A DNA stretch of 59,641 bases from Victivallis lenta (GTDB lineage: Bacteria; Verrucomicrobiota; Lentisphaeria; Victivallales; Victivallaceae), in assembly GCF_009695545.1 (NCBI RefSeq), contig NZ_VUNS01000030.1, positions 1-59,641 on the forward strand, in the 5' to 3' direction. Below, in pieces: positions 45,711 through 55,080 of this stretch; positions within the stretch are counted from its first letter, which is position 1; each line of letters starts with the position of its first letter. Under the pieces are notes generated by a model, which saw nothing but the letters and a program-made list of their open reading frames with translations, ran no database searches and was not told the origin of the DNA. The position numbers and the translations under genes are program-made.

Positions 45711-47303
45711 ATGAACCTGTTGCGGAACGAAACCCTCAGACGCTGGACCCGGCAACCGTTTTTTTATTTTCTGGCCGCCCTGGCGCTGGCATTGCCGCTT
45801 GCCGCCTGCACCGCGATTCCTTCGCTTGATGTGGCCGGCAGGTATGCTCCGATGGCCGATGCGCTGGCAGCCGGGGAGTGGCGTTATGCGTTCCATCCGC
45901 GCGTATCCCCGCTGCTGCCGGTTCTGGGCGGCGTCTTTTCCTTCCTGTCCGGCTGGAGCGGTTTTGCCGGAGTGAAGCTCGCGGCTTCTCTGCTGTTCGC
46001 GCTTGCGGTGTTTCCGTTGTTCGCACTCTTCAAGCGGGTGTTCTCCGAGCAGGTCGCCTGCTGGGGCGTGCTTTTTTTCCTGTTCTGCTCGCATGTGCTC
46101 CGTTATGCGGGCGAGGGGCTGCGCGATGCCGGAAAAACCCTGCCGCTGGCTATCGCCGCCTGGGCTTTGATCGGACTTCGCTCCGCTCCGCGGCAATGGA
46201 GGTATTACCTCTGGCTCGGCGCCGCGTTTGCGCTCGGAACCGCCATCCGTCCCGAGCTGATGGCGGTCATCGGCCTCATTCTTGTCGCGGCGTTCCTCTG
46301 CGACTGTGCCGGAAACCGGCTGCCGTACCGTTCCGTCGCCGCCGGCGGGTTCGGGCTGCTTCTGCTTGCCCCGATGTTCTGGAGCAACTATACGGCGACC
46401 GGATATCCGGTGCCGGATATCCGGTTCATTCCGCTGATCCGGAAATTCGCGGCGAATAACCCGCCCGCCGTTTCCGTTCCGGTCCGTCCGAAGGTCGTCC
46501 TGCCGCCGCCGTCCGAGCTTCTGCCGCCTCCCGTCAAGCTGCCGGACGCGGTCCTGAAGGCACGGCAGACCGGCAACCGCTGGTATGAGGCGGCAGGTTA
46601 TCTGGAGGGGCTTTTCGAGGGCAGCTATCCGTACTTCCTGATCCCGGTCCTGCTCGGCATCGGCTGGCGGATCAGGCGCCGGGAGTGGAATGCCGGGGAG
46701 AGCATCATTCTCGCCATCCTGATCGGCCATGCGCTTCTGCTGACCTTGCAGAACGTCATTGCGGACGGTTACCTCGGGTTCTCCAAACGCTATCTGATTC
46801 CGGCTGCGCCGCTCGCCTTCGGCTGGTGCGGCTGGAGCGCGATCATGCTCTGGGGAGTCCTGAAGCGGCGCTTCCCCGCCTGCTGCAATTTCAGGACGGC
46901 TTGTGCCGTCACGGCGCTGTTGATGACCGCGCTGTATGCGGACGCCTTCGGCCCGGTGATCCGGGAGCATACCTCGCGCAAGCAGTCCGCCAAGCGGCTG
47001 GCGATCGAAAAAGCGGCGGCGGTGATCCGCGCCGACTATCGCGGGGAACGCAGAACCGAACGGGAGTTCACGCCGTACCTTTATCGCTCGAACCGCCGGC
47101 CGCTGGTCTTGGCATTTGACGATATCAAGCCGGCCGTCTATCTCTCCGGCGGTTCCTGCACCGCCGATCCGTCGCGGGCCGACTACATCATCACCGGCCG
47201 CGGCGGCTCCGCCCCCGGCGGAAGCTGGACGCCGCTGGCCCGGATTCCCGGACGCAAGGACGAAGCTGTCGTCTGGCGCCGGAATCAGGAGCGCGGGTTT
47301 TAG
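45711..47303 (+). CDS. Multi-pass membrane protein, GT-C glycosyltransferase-like
   Basis: A 530-residue protein; ATG 45711 follows AAAGGAAACG. About ten membrane helices, with PLAACTAIPSLDVAGRYAPM after helix 1 placing an acidic residue where GT-C enzymes (PMT_2, DUF2723-like) have their catalytic Asp, and GTAIRPELMAVIG in a later helix. The C-terminal 110 residues are soluble, probably periplasmic. It resembles the membrane part of the protein at 41969. It would move a sugar from a lipid carrier to a target; this is an inference. Confidence 0.6.
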   Translation: MNLLRNETLRRWTRQPFFYFLAALALALPLAACTAIPSLDVAGRYAPMADALAAGEWRYAFHPRVSPLLPVLGGVFSFLSGWSGFAGVKLAASLLFALAVFPLFALFKRVFSEQVACWGVLFFLFCSHVLRYAGEGLRDAGKTLPLAIAAWALIGLRSAPRQWRYYLWLGAAFALGTAIRPELMAVIGLILVAAFLCDCAGNRLPYRSVAAGGFGLLLLAPMFWSNYTATGYPVPDIRFIPLIRKFAANNPPAVSVPVRPKVVLPPPSELLPPPVKLPDAVLKARQTGNRWYEAAGYLEGLFEGSYPYFLIPVLLGIGWRIRRREWNAGESIILAILIGHALLLTLQNVIADGYLGFSKRYLIPAAPLAFGWCGWSAIMLWGVLKRRFPACCNFRTACAVTALLMTALYADAFGPVIREHTSRKQSAKRLAIEKAAAVIRADYRGERRTEREFTPYLYRSNRRPLVLAFDDIKPAVYLSGGSCTADPSRADYIITGRGGSAPGGSWTPLARIPGRKDEAVVWRRNQERGF

Positions 47304-47359
47304 AACTTATCAGTTGATTTGCTCTTGATCCCCGGCAAGCCGCCTGCCTTCGGCCGTGG

Positions 47360-49414
47360 TTAAAAGCGTTCGACCGCTTTCACCGCGTAGCGTCTCTTCG
47401 CGCTTTCGCTCATGGAGCCATCCGCCCGGACCTCTCCCCAGGCAGGCGCTTCGTTTTCATAACCGAAGCTGAAGCCGTCGTCGGCGAAAAGGCGGGCCGG
47501 TTCCGGGGCGCTGCCGTAAACGCGCAGAGTCAGCCGATGCTGCATGCCGTCTTCGATATATTCGACCGGGTCGGCCAGCGGAATCACGCTGTTCTCTTTG
47601 ACCAGGATCGGCAGTTCTCCGATCGCCGGAGCAAGCCGCACCTCTGCTTCATGCCGTTCGCCGGTGTGAAAATCGCGCCAGACTCCGGGCGGCAGCGGCA
47701 GAACGAGCTCCGTCATCCCGGCGCGGAACGGTGCAACCAGCAGGCGTTCGCCGGCCAGCCATGCGAAATCGACGTCGCGCAGCCGTTCGTCCTCCGGATA
47801 GTCCATCGCGAGCGCCCGGAACGGCGGCGTCCCCTCGAACCGGTAGGCCGCGAACGCCGCGTAAAGGTACGGCAGGAACCGCATCCGCAGCTGCAGCGTC
47901 TCGCGGGTCAGGACCTCGAGATGGGCCTGCTCTTCGGGCGGATAAAACTCGTTTCTCACGTTGCGTTCGCGCACCAGCTGCCGCCACGGCGGATTCGGCA
48001 TCATCCAGATATTCAGCAGCATGAGCGGCGAAAGCACCATGGTCTGCAGCCGCCGGATATAATCCTCCGGCGAAGCGGCGTGCCGGAATTCCGGCGTCCA
48101 GAGCAGCCCCGAAAAGCCGCTGGTTGTCACGCCGCGGATGAATTCGGCATGGTCGTAGAGGTCGCTGTAAAGCACGAACGGCTGCGGCGGAGCGAACGCA
48201 TGGGCATTGCGGACCAGCCCGTAAGTGCGCACGCCCGCGTCGCGGCAGGCGCCGTCGACCACATTCATATAGTGTGTGCCGAACATCGAATGCATGGTCT
48301 CCCCGTCGTGGCCGGACGGAAAGCGCGAACACTCCGGGAACGACCACGGACTTGAGATGAAATCCGAATTATCGCATTCGTCGAGTTTGAAAGCGTCGAT
48401 GCCGCGCCGGGTCAGCCGTTCGGCGTGATGCCGCCGGAATGTTTCGCGCGCCGGAGCCAGCGTGAAGTCCGGCACCAGGCCGTTCCAGACCTTGAAGTCG
48501 CCGGAGTACGGCCGCAGCTCCTCATAAAACGGCGCGTCGGGATGCGTGAACGCATGCTCCCAGAGATTGATGCGGAAATGCTGCTCCCGGAGCCGGTTGA
48601 CGAGCGCTTCCGGTTCCGGGAAACGTTCGGGACTCCAGGAAAACGTACAGGAGTAGGCGTGGCTCTGCCAGCCCGGTTCGAGGCCGAAAACGTCGCACGG
48701 GATATGCTTTTCGCGCAGTTCGGCGGCCAGCGACAGCGCTTCGCCGGCCTCGAAAGCGCCGCAGGCGCGGTATTGGCAGCCGAGGCCCCATTCGGGCGGA
48801 AACGCCCCGCCGCCGCAGAACAGGACATAGCGCCTCACCGCATCAAGCAGCGCCGGGCCCGAAAACAGATAGATTTCGACCCCCTGCGCGGCCGGAATAT
48901 CGACGACCATCGGGGCGGAGACTCCTTCTTTTCCGGCGTAAAGCTCGGCTTCGGTCAGGCGGATGCCGCCTGCTTCGTCCGTCTGCTTCCGGGCGTTCAG
49001 CAGTTCGTTGCCGCCGCAGTAGAAGGTAGCGTAGCGGGCCGTATCGACCAGCACGCCGTATCCGGCGGTCGAGAAATAGAGCGGGCAGGGCGCATGGCTG
49101 TCGCCGGTGTCCACGGCCGGATCGCTGTTGACGCGGAGCGTCCGTTTCCTGCCGGTGTGACGGAGCCGTTTCAGGTTGAGCCCGAAACCGTAGATATCCT
49201 CGCCGGGCGAGAGCGGCAGTTCGAGGCGGCAGCCGCGCGTCGAAACCGAAAAACGGATCTGGCCGGCATCGAACGGCGCGGCCGCGGCGGGCAGGGCGGC
49301 GAGCGCCTCTCCGCGCGGCGCCCTGACATAAACCTGTTTCGACGGAGTGTCGGATTCCGGCGTGCCGAACGCCAGTCGTGCGACGCCGGGAAAAAGCTGC
49401 TCCATATTCTTCAT
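47360..49414 (-). CDS. GH31 family glycoside hydrolase
   Basis: A 684-residue protein without signal peptide. The N-terminal domain ([20 protein letters not shown] followed by GYGVLVDT) is the GH31 beta-sandwich. Barrel motifs are [32 protein letters not shown] and [17 protein letters not shown], in which Asp of KLDE is the likely nucleophile. The later region [19 protein letters not shown] is the usual G-FSG segment. Family members include alpha-xylosidases, alpha-glucosidases and sulfoquinovosidases. The exact substrate cannot be told. Likely cytoplasmic. Confidence 0.85.
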   Translation of the reverse strand: MKNMEQLFPGVARLAFGTPESDTPSKQVYVRAPRGEALAALPAAAAPFDAGQIRFSVSTRGCRLELPLSPGEDIYGFGLNLKRLRHTGRKRTLRVNSDPAVDTGDSHAPCPLYFSTAGYGVLVDTARYATFYCGGNELLNARKQTDEAGGIRLTEAELYAGKEGVSAPMVVDIPAAQGVEIYLFSGPALLDAVRRYVLFCGGGAFPPEWGLGCQYRACGAFEAGEALSLAAELREKHIPCDVFGLEPGWQSHAYSCTFSWSPERFPEPEALVNRLREQHFRINLWEHAFTHPDAPFYEELRPYSGDFKVWNGLVPDFTLAPARETFRRHHAERLTRRGIDAFKLDECDNSDFISSPWSFPECSRFPSGHDGETMHSMFGTHYMNVVDGACRDAGVRTYGLVRNAHAFAPPQPFVLYSDLYDHAEFIRGVTTSGFSGLLWTPEFRHAASPEDYIRRLQTMVLSPLMLLNIWMMPNPPWRQLVRERNVRNEFYPPEEQAHLEVLTRETLQLRMRFLPYLYAAFAAYRFEGTPPFRALAMDYPEDERLRDVDFAWLAGERLLVAPFRAGMTELVLPLPPGVWRDFHTGERHEAEVRLAPAIGELPILVKENSVIPLADPVEYIEDGMQHRLTLRVYGSAPEPARLFADDGFSFGYENEAPAWGEVRADGSMSESAKRRYAVKAVERF

Positions 49415-49492
49415 CCTTCCTTGACGATTCCGGTTGCATACATGTTTTCAATAAGATAGCGTCCGAAAATGTGATTGCAACCCGGCGGCACC

Positions 49493-49521
49493 TTGACAGC
49501 GTCGAAAAAATGCGCTACATT
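49493..49521 (+). promoter_or_regulatory. Sigma-70-type promoter
   Basis: TTGACA at 49493-49498, 17-bp spacer, TACATT at 49516-49521, ahead of yjbQ. Confidence 0.7.
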
Positions 49522-49560
49522 GTCCGGTCTCTGAAGCAATGTCCGATACAGGAGGAATCT

Positions 49561-49977
49561 ATGAAATCGTACCGCAGGGAGCTTACGCTCACGCTGCCGC
49601 AGCGCCGGCAGTTCGTCAACATCACGCCGCAGGTCGAAGCTGCGCTCGAGGAGTCCGGCATCCGCGAAGGGCTGCTGCTCTGCAACGCGATGCACATCAC
49701 GGCTTCCGTGTTCATCAACGACGACGAGCCGGGGCTGCACGCGGATTTCGAAACCTGGCTCGAAAAGCTCGCGCCGGAGAAACCGCACAGCCAATATGCC
49801 CACAACGGCTATGAGGACAATGCCGATGCGCATATGAAACGGCAGGTCATGGGCCGCGAAGTCGTTGTCGCCGTGACCCGCGGGCGCCTCGATTTCGGAC
49901 CGTGGGAACAGATCTTCTACGGCGAATTCGACGGGAAACGCCCGAAGCGGCTCCTGATCAAAATCATCGGCGAATAG
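49561..49977 (+). CDS. yjbQ: YjbQ/UPF0047 family protein
   Basis: A 138-residue protein; ATG 49561 follows AGGAGGAATCT. It has [20 protein letters not shown] with its conserved His, [18 protein letters not shown], and [19 protein letters not shown]. The family has been shown to have a weak secondary thiamine-phosphate synthase activity; its true role is unclear. Cytoplasmic. Confidence 0.9.
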   Translation: MKSYRRELTLTLPQRRQFVNITPQVEAALEESGIREGLLLCNAMHITASVFINDDEPGLHADFETWLEKLAPEKPHSQYAHNGYEDNADAHMKRQVMGREVVVAVTRGRLDFGPWEQIFYGEFDGKRPKRLLIKIIGE

Positions 49978-50075
49978 AGCCTTCCGATTTGAAAAAAGCC
50001 GGTTGCCGCGCTATTGTAACATATTGCGATCCGTCGCAGGAAGTGCAAGCGTTCATTTAGGAGAGCCTTTTTATT

Positions 50076-51788
50076 ATGCCGCTGGATATTCAATGGTTCA
50101 TTTATGCGCTGATCAGCAACGGCGCCATCACCCAGGCGGATGCCGATCGTTTTTATCAGTCGCTCGGCGCGAATCCCGACCTCGAAGCGTATGCGCAGCT
50201 CGTGCTCGATCAGCTGGTCAGCGGACTTTCCGAGGAGGATCAGCAGTCGGTCCTCGAACAGATCCAGTCGGTGATCGATTATGCGGTCGCCCAGGCCGAG
50301 ACCGGCATTGCGCCGAACCTGCCGCAGAACAAGCCCGCCCGGCCCGGTTTTCCGGGCGGCGCGGCGGCGGCCCGGCCCGGTTTCCCTCCGGCGCAGCGGG
50401 CTGGGGCTTTCCCTCCGGCTCAGCGGGCGGCGGCGTTTCCTCCGGCGCAGCGGGCGGGGGCCTTTCCGCCGGCCCGGCGCGGCTACATTCCGCCGTCCCC
50501 CGGTTCCCGCGATATGGGCGAACCGCCGGAGGAGCGGCGCGGCGGTGACGGCGGCCGCGCGCGTACCGCCATCGTGCAGGATTCGGCCACGCGCTTCGAC
50601 AGCGTCGACATCGACCTGTCGCAGATTCAGTCTTATGCGGATCTGCCGAGTCTCCGAAACGTCTCCGAAATGAGTGATCCGGAGCTTCAGCAGCTCGTCA
50701 TCACGCTGTTGACCTGTCTGCGCGCACTCGGCGCGTCGGACCTGCATATTTCGGCGGGTTCTCCTCCATTCGTCCGCCGGATGCTCCAGATCGAACGCAT
50801 CGACGACTGGGTCATCCCGGAAGAGGATGCGTTCCGGCTCAACACCGTCCTGCTCTCAGCCGAGCGCAAGAAGCGCTTCGAGGAGGATATGGACATCAAC
50901 TTCGCGCTTGAGATCGGCGCGGACCGGTTCCGCGTCTGCCTCATGATGCACAAAGACGGCTCCGCAGCCAGCTACCGCCTGGTACCGGATCATATCTGTT
51001 CGCTCGAGGAACTCGGTTTTCTCGACCATGACGTGACCCACATCAAGCGCCTGCTCGACTATCACAACGGTCTTGTGCTGGTCACCGGCCCGATCGGCTC
51101 GGGTAAAACCACGACCCTTGCGGCGATGGTCGACATCATCAACGAAAAACGCACCGACCACATCATCACGGTCGAAGACCCGATCGAGATCCTGCAGAAT
51201 TCCAAGAACTGCCAGGTTACCCAGCGCGAGATCGGCAAACATACGATCAGTTACCGCACTGCGCTCAAAGCCGCGCTGCGCGAGGACCCGGACGTCATCG
51301 TCATCGGCGAACTGCACGACCTCGAAACCATCGAGAACGCGATCACGGCTTCGGAAACCGGGCACCTCGTCATCGGCACGCTGCACACCAGCGATGCGGC
51401 CAATACGCTGAACCGCCTGCTCGATGTGTTTCCGCCCTCGCAGCAGCCGCAGATCCGCGCCATGACGGCGGGCAGCCTGCGCGGCATCATCTGCCAGCGC
51501 CTGATTCCGGCGGCGGACGGCGGCCTGACGACCGCCTACGAAATTCTGATCAACAATATGGCGGTGGGCAACATCATCAGCGAAGGCAAGGCGTTCAAGC
51601 TCAAATCGACCATGCAGATCGGCAACAAGCAGGGCATGTGCACGCTCGACCAGTGCCTGCTCGAGAAATACAAGGCCGGCCTTATCACCTACGAGGTTGC
51701 GAAATACTACATGCACGACCAGGCCGAAACCGCGCAGCTCGAACGCGAATACGCGATCCGGCAGGCGCAGCAGCTCCAGGCGAATTAA
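50076..51788 (+). CDS. PilT-like type IV pilus ATPase with N-terminal extension
   Basis: A 570-residue protein. Residues 1-90 are an unplaced helical domain (NGAITQADADRFYQSLGANP). Residues 90-160 are Pro/Arg-rich with four imperfect copies of FPPAQRAGA. From about 200 on it is a PilT ATPase: SDLHISAGSPPF, Walker A VTGPIGSGKTTTL, Asp box ITVEDPIEIL, Walker B DPDVIVIGELHDLETI and His box LVIGTLHTSDA. Hexameric ATPases of this kind retract type IV pili. The next gene, 27 bp downstream, is a shorter paralogue, so this may be the PilU-like partner. Start ATG 50076 follows TTAGGAGAGCC. Confidence 0.85.
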   Translation: MPLDIQWFIYALISNGAITQADADRFYQSLGANPDLEAYAQLVLDQLVSGLSEEDQQSVLEQIQSVIDYAVAQAETGIAPNLPQNKPARPGFPGGAAAARPGFPPAQRAGAFPPAQRAAAFPPAQRAGAFPPARRGYIPPSPGSRDMGEPPEERRGGDGGRARTAIVQDSATRFDSVDIDLSQIQSYADLPSLRNVSEMSDPELQQLVITLLTCLRALGASDLHISAGSPPFVRRMLQIERIDDWVIPEEDAFRLNTVLLSAERKKRFEEDMDINFALEIGADRFRVCLMMHKDGSAASYRLVPDHICSLEELGFLDHDVTHIKRLLDYHNGLVLVTGPIGSGKTTTLAAMVDIINEKRTDHIITVEDPIEILQNSKNCQVTQREIGKHTISYRTALKAALREDPDVIVIGELHDLETIENAITASETGHLVIGTLHTSDAANTLNRLLDVFPPSQQPQIRAMTAGSLRGIICQRLIPAADGGLTTAYEILINNMAVGNIISEGKAFKLKSTMQIGNKQGMCTLDQCLLEKYKAGLITYEVAKYYMHDQAETAQLEREYAIRQAQQLQAN

Positions 51789-51815
51789 TTGGGTGGAAAG
51801 AGAGAGCGAAACAAT

Positions 51816-52934
51816 ATGGAAACTGAACCGATCATCAATCAATACCTGCGTCAGATGCTCGAACTCGGCGGGTCCGACCTTCACCTTTCGATCAATTTCC
51901 CGCCCAAGGCGCGTGTTCACGGCAATATCATCGAGCTGAACGATGAGCCGATCACGCCGGAATACATGGAGCAGATGCTCAAAGAGATCTGCATGCCGAA
52001 GCGGTGGGAGAAGTTTCTGGAGACCCACGACCTCGATTTCGCGCATGAAATTCCGGGGCTGGCCCGTTTCCGTACGAACTACATGTACAACTATCACGGC
52101 ATGGGCTGCGTCATGCGCCAGATTCCGAGTCGGATTCTGACGCTTGAGGAGCTGCACATGCCGGAGGTGCTCAAAGAGATCTGCTCGCTCAAGTCCGGCC
52201 TCGTGCTGGTGACCGGCCCGACCGGTTCCGGCAAGTCGACCACGCTGGCCGCCATGATCGACTACATCAACGAAAATTTCAGCAAGCACATCATCACGAT
52301 CGAGGACCCGATCGAATTCGTGCACCAGAACAAGAACTGCACGATCGTCCACCGCGAGGTCGGCCTGCAGGCGGAATCGTTCCCGACCGCGCTGCGCGGG
52401 GCGATGCGCTCGGACCCCGATATCGTGCTGATCGGCGAGATGCGCGAAAACGACACGATGCGGCTCGGGCTCACCTGCGCCGCGATGGGCATGCTGGTTT
52501 TTGCAACCATGCACACGAACAACGCGCCGAAGACCATCGACCGTATGATCGACGCATTCCCGTCCAACGAACAGGCGCAGATCCGCACCATGCTGGCTGA
52601 ATGTCTGCAGGCGATCGTTTCGCAGCTGCTCTGCCGCAAGAAATCGGGCGGCCGCGTCGCCGTGCACGAGGTGCTGCTCTGGACCGACGGCCTGCCGAAT
52701 ACGATCCGCGAGGGGCAGATTTCGAACATCCGCACAATCATCGATGCCGGCGGCGGCCGCGGAATGAAGGCGATGGACAATTCGATTCAGGCCGAATTTG
52801 ATGCCGGAAATATTTCGGCGGAAGAAGCTTACATGAAAGCAAGCGACAAGGGGCGCTTCCTGCCGTTCCTCGAAGCGGAGGAGGCGGCCGAGAAAGCCGC
52901 CCGCGCCGCGGCGGCCGAAGAAGAGGAAGCATAA
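51816..52934 (+). CDS. pilT: Twitching motility ATPase PilT
   Basis: A 372-residue protein. ATG 51816 is used; an upstream TTG is open but has no homology. GGSDLHLSINFPPKARVHGN, Walker A VTGPTGSGKSTTL, Asp box ITIEDPIEFVHQNK, Walker B SDPDIVLIGEMRENDTM and His box FATMHTNNAPKTIDRMID match PilT. The C-terminus (EAEEAAEKAARAAAAEEEEA) is a low-complexity Ala/Glu tail. It drives pilus retraction and surface motility. A signal peptidase I gene follows. Confidence 0.92.
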   Translation: METEPIINQYLRQMLELGGSDLHLSINFPPKARVHGNIIELNDEPITPEYMEQMLKEICMPKRWEKFLETHDLDFAHEIPGLARFRTNYMYNYHGMGCVMRQIPSRILTLEELHMPEVLKEICSLKSGLVLVTGPTGSGKSTTLAAMIDYINENFSKHIITIEDPIEFVHQNKNCTIVHREVGLQAESFPTALRGAMRSDPDIVLIGEMRENDTMRLGLTCAAMGMLVFATMHTNNAPKTIDRMIDAFPSNEQAQIRTMLAECLQAIVSQLLCRKKSGGRVAVHEVLLWTDGLPNTIREGQISNIRTIIDAGGGRGMKAMDNSIQAEFDAGNISAEEAYMKASDKGRFLPFLEAEEAAEKAARAAAAEEEEA

Positions 52935-52952
52935 AAAGGAGTCTCCGCCGGA

Positions 52953-53510
52953 ATGTTCGGGAAACTTTACGCCGCATGGCTGAAAATTGCCGGACTCCAC
53001 CGCTCCGACGACGAAACGGAGCGGGGAACTTGGGTCAACTTCTTTTTTCCGCGTCTGCGGCCCGGCTTCTTCATCCGCATGACGGTTGTGGCGGTGCTGG
53101 CGGTATTGCTTTTCACGCTGGTTCTGATGCCGTGCCGGATCAACGGCGGCAGCATGATGCCGACCTTCCCCGAGCACGGTTTCACCTTCTGCTACAAGCT
53201 GCGTTATCTGTTCAGCAAACCGAAGCGGGGCGACATCGTCATCATCCGGTACAAGGACAAGACTTATTTCCTGAAACGGGTGATCGGGCTGCCGGGTGAC
53301 ACGGTCGAATTCCGTAACGGCGATCTTTATTTGAACGGCAGAAAGCAGAACGAGGCGTATGTCCGGTACGCATCGGATTGGAATCTGTCGCCGCGCAAGG
53401 TTGAGCCGGGTCACTATTACGTGGTCGGCGACAACCGTTCGCAGGGGATCAACGAACACATCTTCGGCAGCGTGCGCGCGGACCGCATCGTCGGTTCCCC
53501 CATCTGGTGA
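52953..53510 (+). CDS. lepB: Signal peptidase I
   Basis: A 185-residue protein with one membrane helix (FIRMTVVAVLAVLLFTLVLM). Catalytic Ser lies in INGGSMMPTFPEH, Lys in YFLKRVIGLPGDTVEF and box E in VVGDNRSQGIN. It cleaves signal peptides at the outer face of the inner membrane. It is shorter than E. coli LepB and has only one membrane helix, like the Gram-positive type. It begins 18 bp behind pilT, so it is in the same operon. Confidence 0.93.
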   Translation: MFGKLYAAWLKIAGLHRSDDETERGTWVNFFFPRLRPGFFIRMTVVAVLAVLLFTLVLMPCRINGGSMMPTFPEHGFTFCYKLRYLFSKPKRGDIVIIRYKDKTYFLKRVIGLPGDTVEFRNGDLYLNGRKQNEAYVRYASDWNLSPRKVEPGHYYVVGDNRSQGINEHIFGSVRADRIVGSPIW

Positions 53511-53525
53511 CCCGGATACCGGCTT

Positions 53526-54125
53526 TCAGAGAATACCGGTGTGTTCGAGCAGGATCTTGAGTCCGATGAGGACGATGGCGGTTCCGCCGGCTGCCATCAT
53601 GATTCTTTCGCCGGCCAGCGTTCCGAGCTTGCGCCCGAGCAGAACGCCGGACGCCGAAGCCAGCGCGGTCACAATCCCCATGGCCGCCGCCGGCAGCCAG
53701 ATGCCGGTTCCGGCGAAGGCGAGGCTCGCGCCGACCGCCAGCGCGTCGAGACTGGTCGCCACGGCGGGGATGAAAAGCGCTTTGGGAGCGAAGAAATCCG
53801 GCGGGCAGCTGCATTCGCCGCCTTCCTTCCGCCGCTCCTCTTCGGATTCCGGCCGGATTCCCTCATAGATCATTTGGCCGCCGACGACTCCGAGCAGCAG
53901 AAACGCGAGCCAGTGATCAACCGCCGCAACCACTCCGGCCAGCAGCGTTGCCGCGAAGTAGCCGATGAGCGGCATGACGATCTGGAACGTCCCGAAGAAA
54001 GCCGCCGCATTCACGGCGTTCCGCCGGCAACGGCCGGTGCGGTCGCAGAGCGCGCCGCCCACCGAAACCGCGAAAGCGTCGATCGACACGCTTACGGCGA
54101 GAATCAGTACTGCTGCAGAAGACAT
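53526..54125 (-). CDS. mntP: Manganese efflux pump MntP
   Basis: A 199-residue protein starting at the Met of MSSAAVLILAVSVSIDAFAV. It has two inverted halves of three helices each, with the paired D-motifs SIDAFAVSVGGAL and SLDALAVGASLAF that bind Mn2+ in this family. The loop between them is Cys-containing (ECSCPPDF). Exports Mn2+ across the inner membrane. It has its own direction, convergent with lepB. Confidence 0.92.
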   Translation of the reverse strand: MSSAAVLILAVSVSIDAFAVSVGGALCDRTGRCRRNAVNAAAFFGTFQIVMPLIGYFAATLLAGVVAAVDHWLAFLLLGVVGGQMIYEGIRPESEEERRKEGGECSCPPDFFAPKALFIPAVATSLDALAVGASLAFAGTGIWLPAAAMGIVTALASASGVLLGRKLGTLAGERIMMAAGGTAIVLIGLKILLEHTGIL

Positions 54126-54174
54126 CGTTTCTCCGGGAAAGAAAAAAGCGGCATTCCGCCGCTTTCGCAATGAT

Positions 54175-55077
54175 TTATTTCATCAGCATCGCCATGACGG
54201 CTTTTTGAACGTGGAGACGGTTTTCCGCCTCGTCGAAGACGATCGACCGCTTCGGATCATCCATTACGCCGGCCGAAACCTCCTCGCCGCGATGGGCGGG
54301 CAGGCAGTGCAGGAACTTCGCATCCGGCTTCGCAACGGAGAACAGCTTCTCGTTGACCTGGTACGGGGCGAAGAGCTTCATGCGCCGCTCGCGCTCCTCC
54401 TCGAAGCCCATGCTGACCCAGACGTCGGTGTAGAAATAGTCGACACCGGCGGCGGCCTTCATCGGGTCCGCCTCCCAGCTCACGTTGGAGCATCCGGCGT
54501 AGAGCGCCCGGTCGGGCTGCTCCTCCGCCGGGGAGCAGAGCACAAGCTCCATGCCGGTCAGCCGCGCGGCGAGGATCAGCGAATTCGCGATGTTGCTGCG
54601 CGCGTCGCCGTAGAACGCCATTCTGATCGACCCGTCGGTCCGCCCGGAATACTCCCGGATGGTGAGCAAGTCGGCCAGAATCTGGCACGGATGGTATTCG
54701 TCGGTCAGCGCATTGATGACCGGAATGTCCGCTTCGCGCGCCAGCTCTTCGACTTCGGCGTGTGAGAAGGTCCGGATCACGATGCCGTGCAGGTAACGGC
54801 TCAGCACTTTGGCCGTATCCGCCACCGTCTCGCCGCGGCCGATCTGCATCTTGCTCTGATCGAGATAGAGCGGGCGGCCGCCGAGCTCGCCGACGCCGAC
54901 TTCGAACGAGACCCGGGTCCGGGTCGAGGATTTCGCGAAAATCAGCCCGACGCTCTTGCCGGCCAGCGGCGTGAACGCGGTTTTGCCGCGTTCGGCCTTG
55001 AGCTTCGACGCGAGTTCGAAAATATGTTCCAGATCGTCCCGGGTGATGTCCCGGAGCGTCAAAAGGTCCTTCTTCAT
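54175..55077 (-). CDS. argF: Ornithine carbamoyltransferase
   Basis: A 300-residue protein with the carbamoyl phosphate motif SSTRTR (50-55), HPCQ (129-132), the ornithine-side loop DVWVSMG (SMG loop) and FLHCLPAHRGEEV. The trimer makes citrulline in arginine synthesis. It starts 3 bp after the argD gene ends; both are on the minus strand and form an operon. The GTG/TTG question does not arise: ATG follows AACCGATG in coupled position. Confidence 0.96.
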   Translation of the reverse strand: MKKDLLTLRDITRDDLEHIFELASKLKAERGKTAFTPLAGKSVGLIFAKSSTRTRVSFEVGVGELGGRPLYLDQSKMQIGRGETVADTAKVLSRYLHGIVIRTFSHAEVEELAREADIPVINALTDEYHPCQILADLLTIREYSGRTDGSIRMAFYGDARSNIANSLILAARLTGMELVLCSPAEEQPDRALYAGCSNVSWEADPMKAAAGVDYFYTDVWVSMGFEEERERRMKLFAPYQVNEKLFSVAKPDAKFLHCLPAHRGEEVSAGVMDDPKRSIVFDEAENRLHVQKAVMAMLMK

Positions 55078-55080
55078 CGG

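Noticed and set aside
50856-53459. An 867-codon minus-strand frame opposite the PilT genes
   Set aside because: It is a shadow of two well-supported GC-rich genes; it has no recognisable motif and no start signal. The same holds for the long minus frames at 41885-43936, 44148-45593 and 56348-57676.
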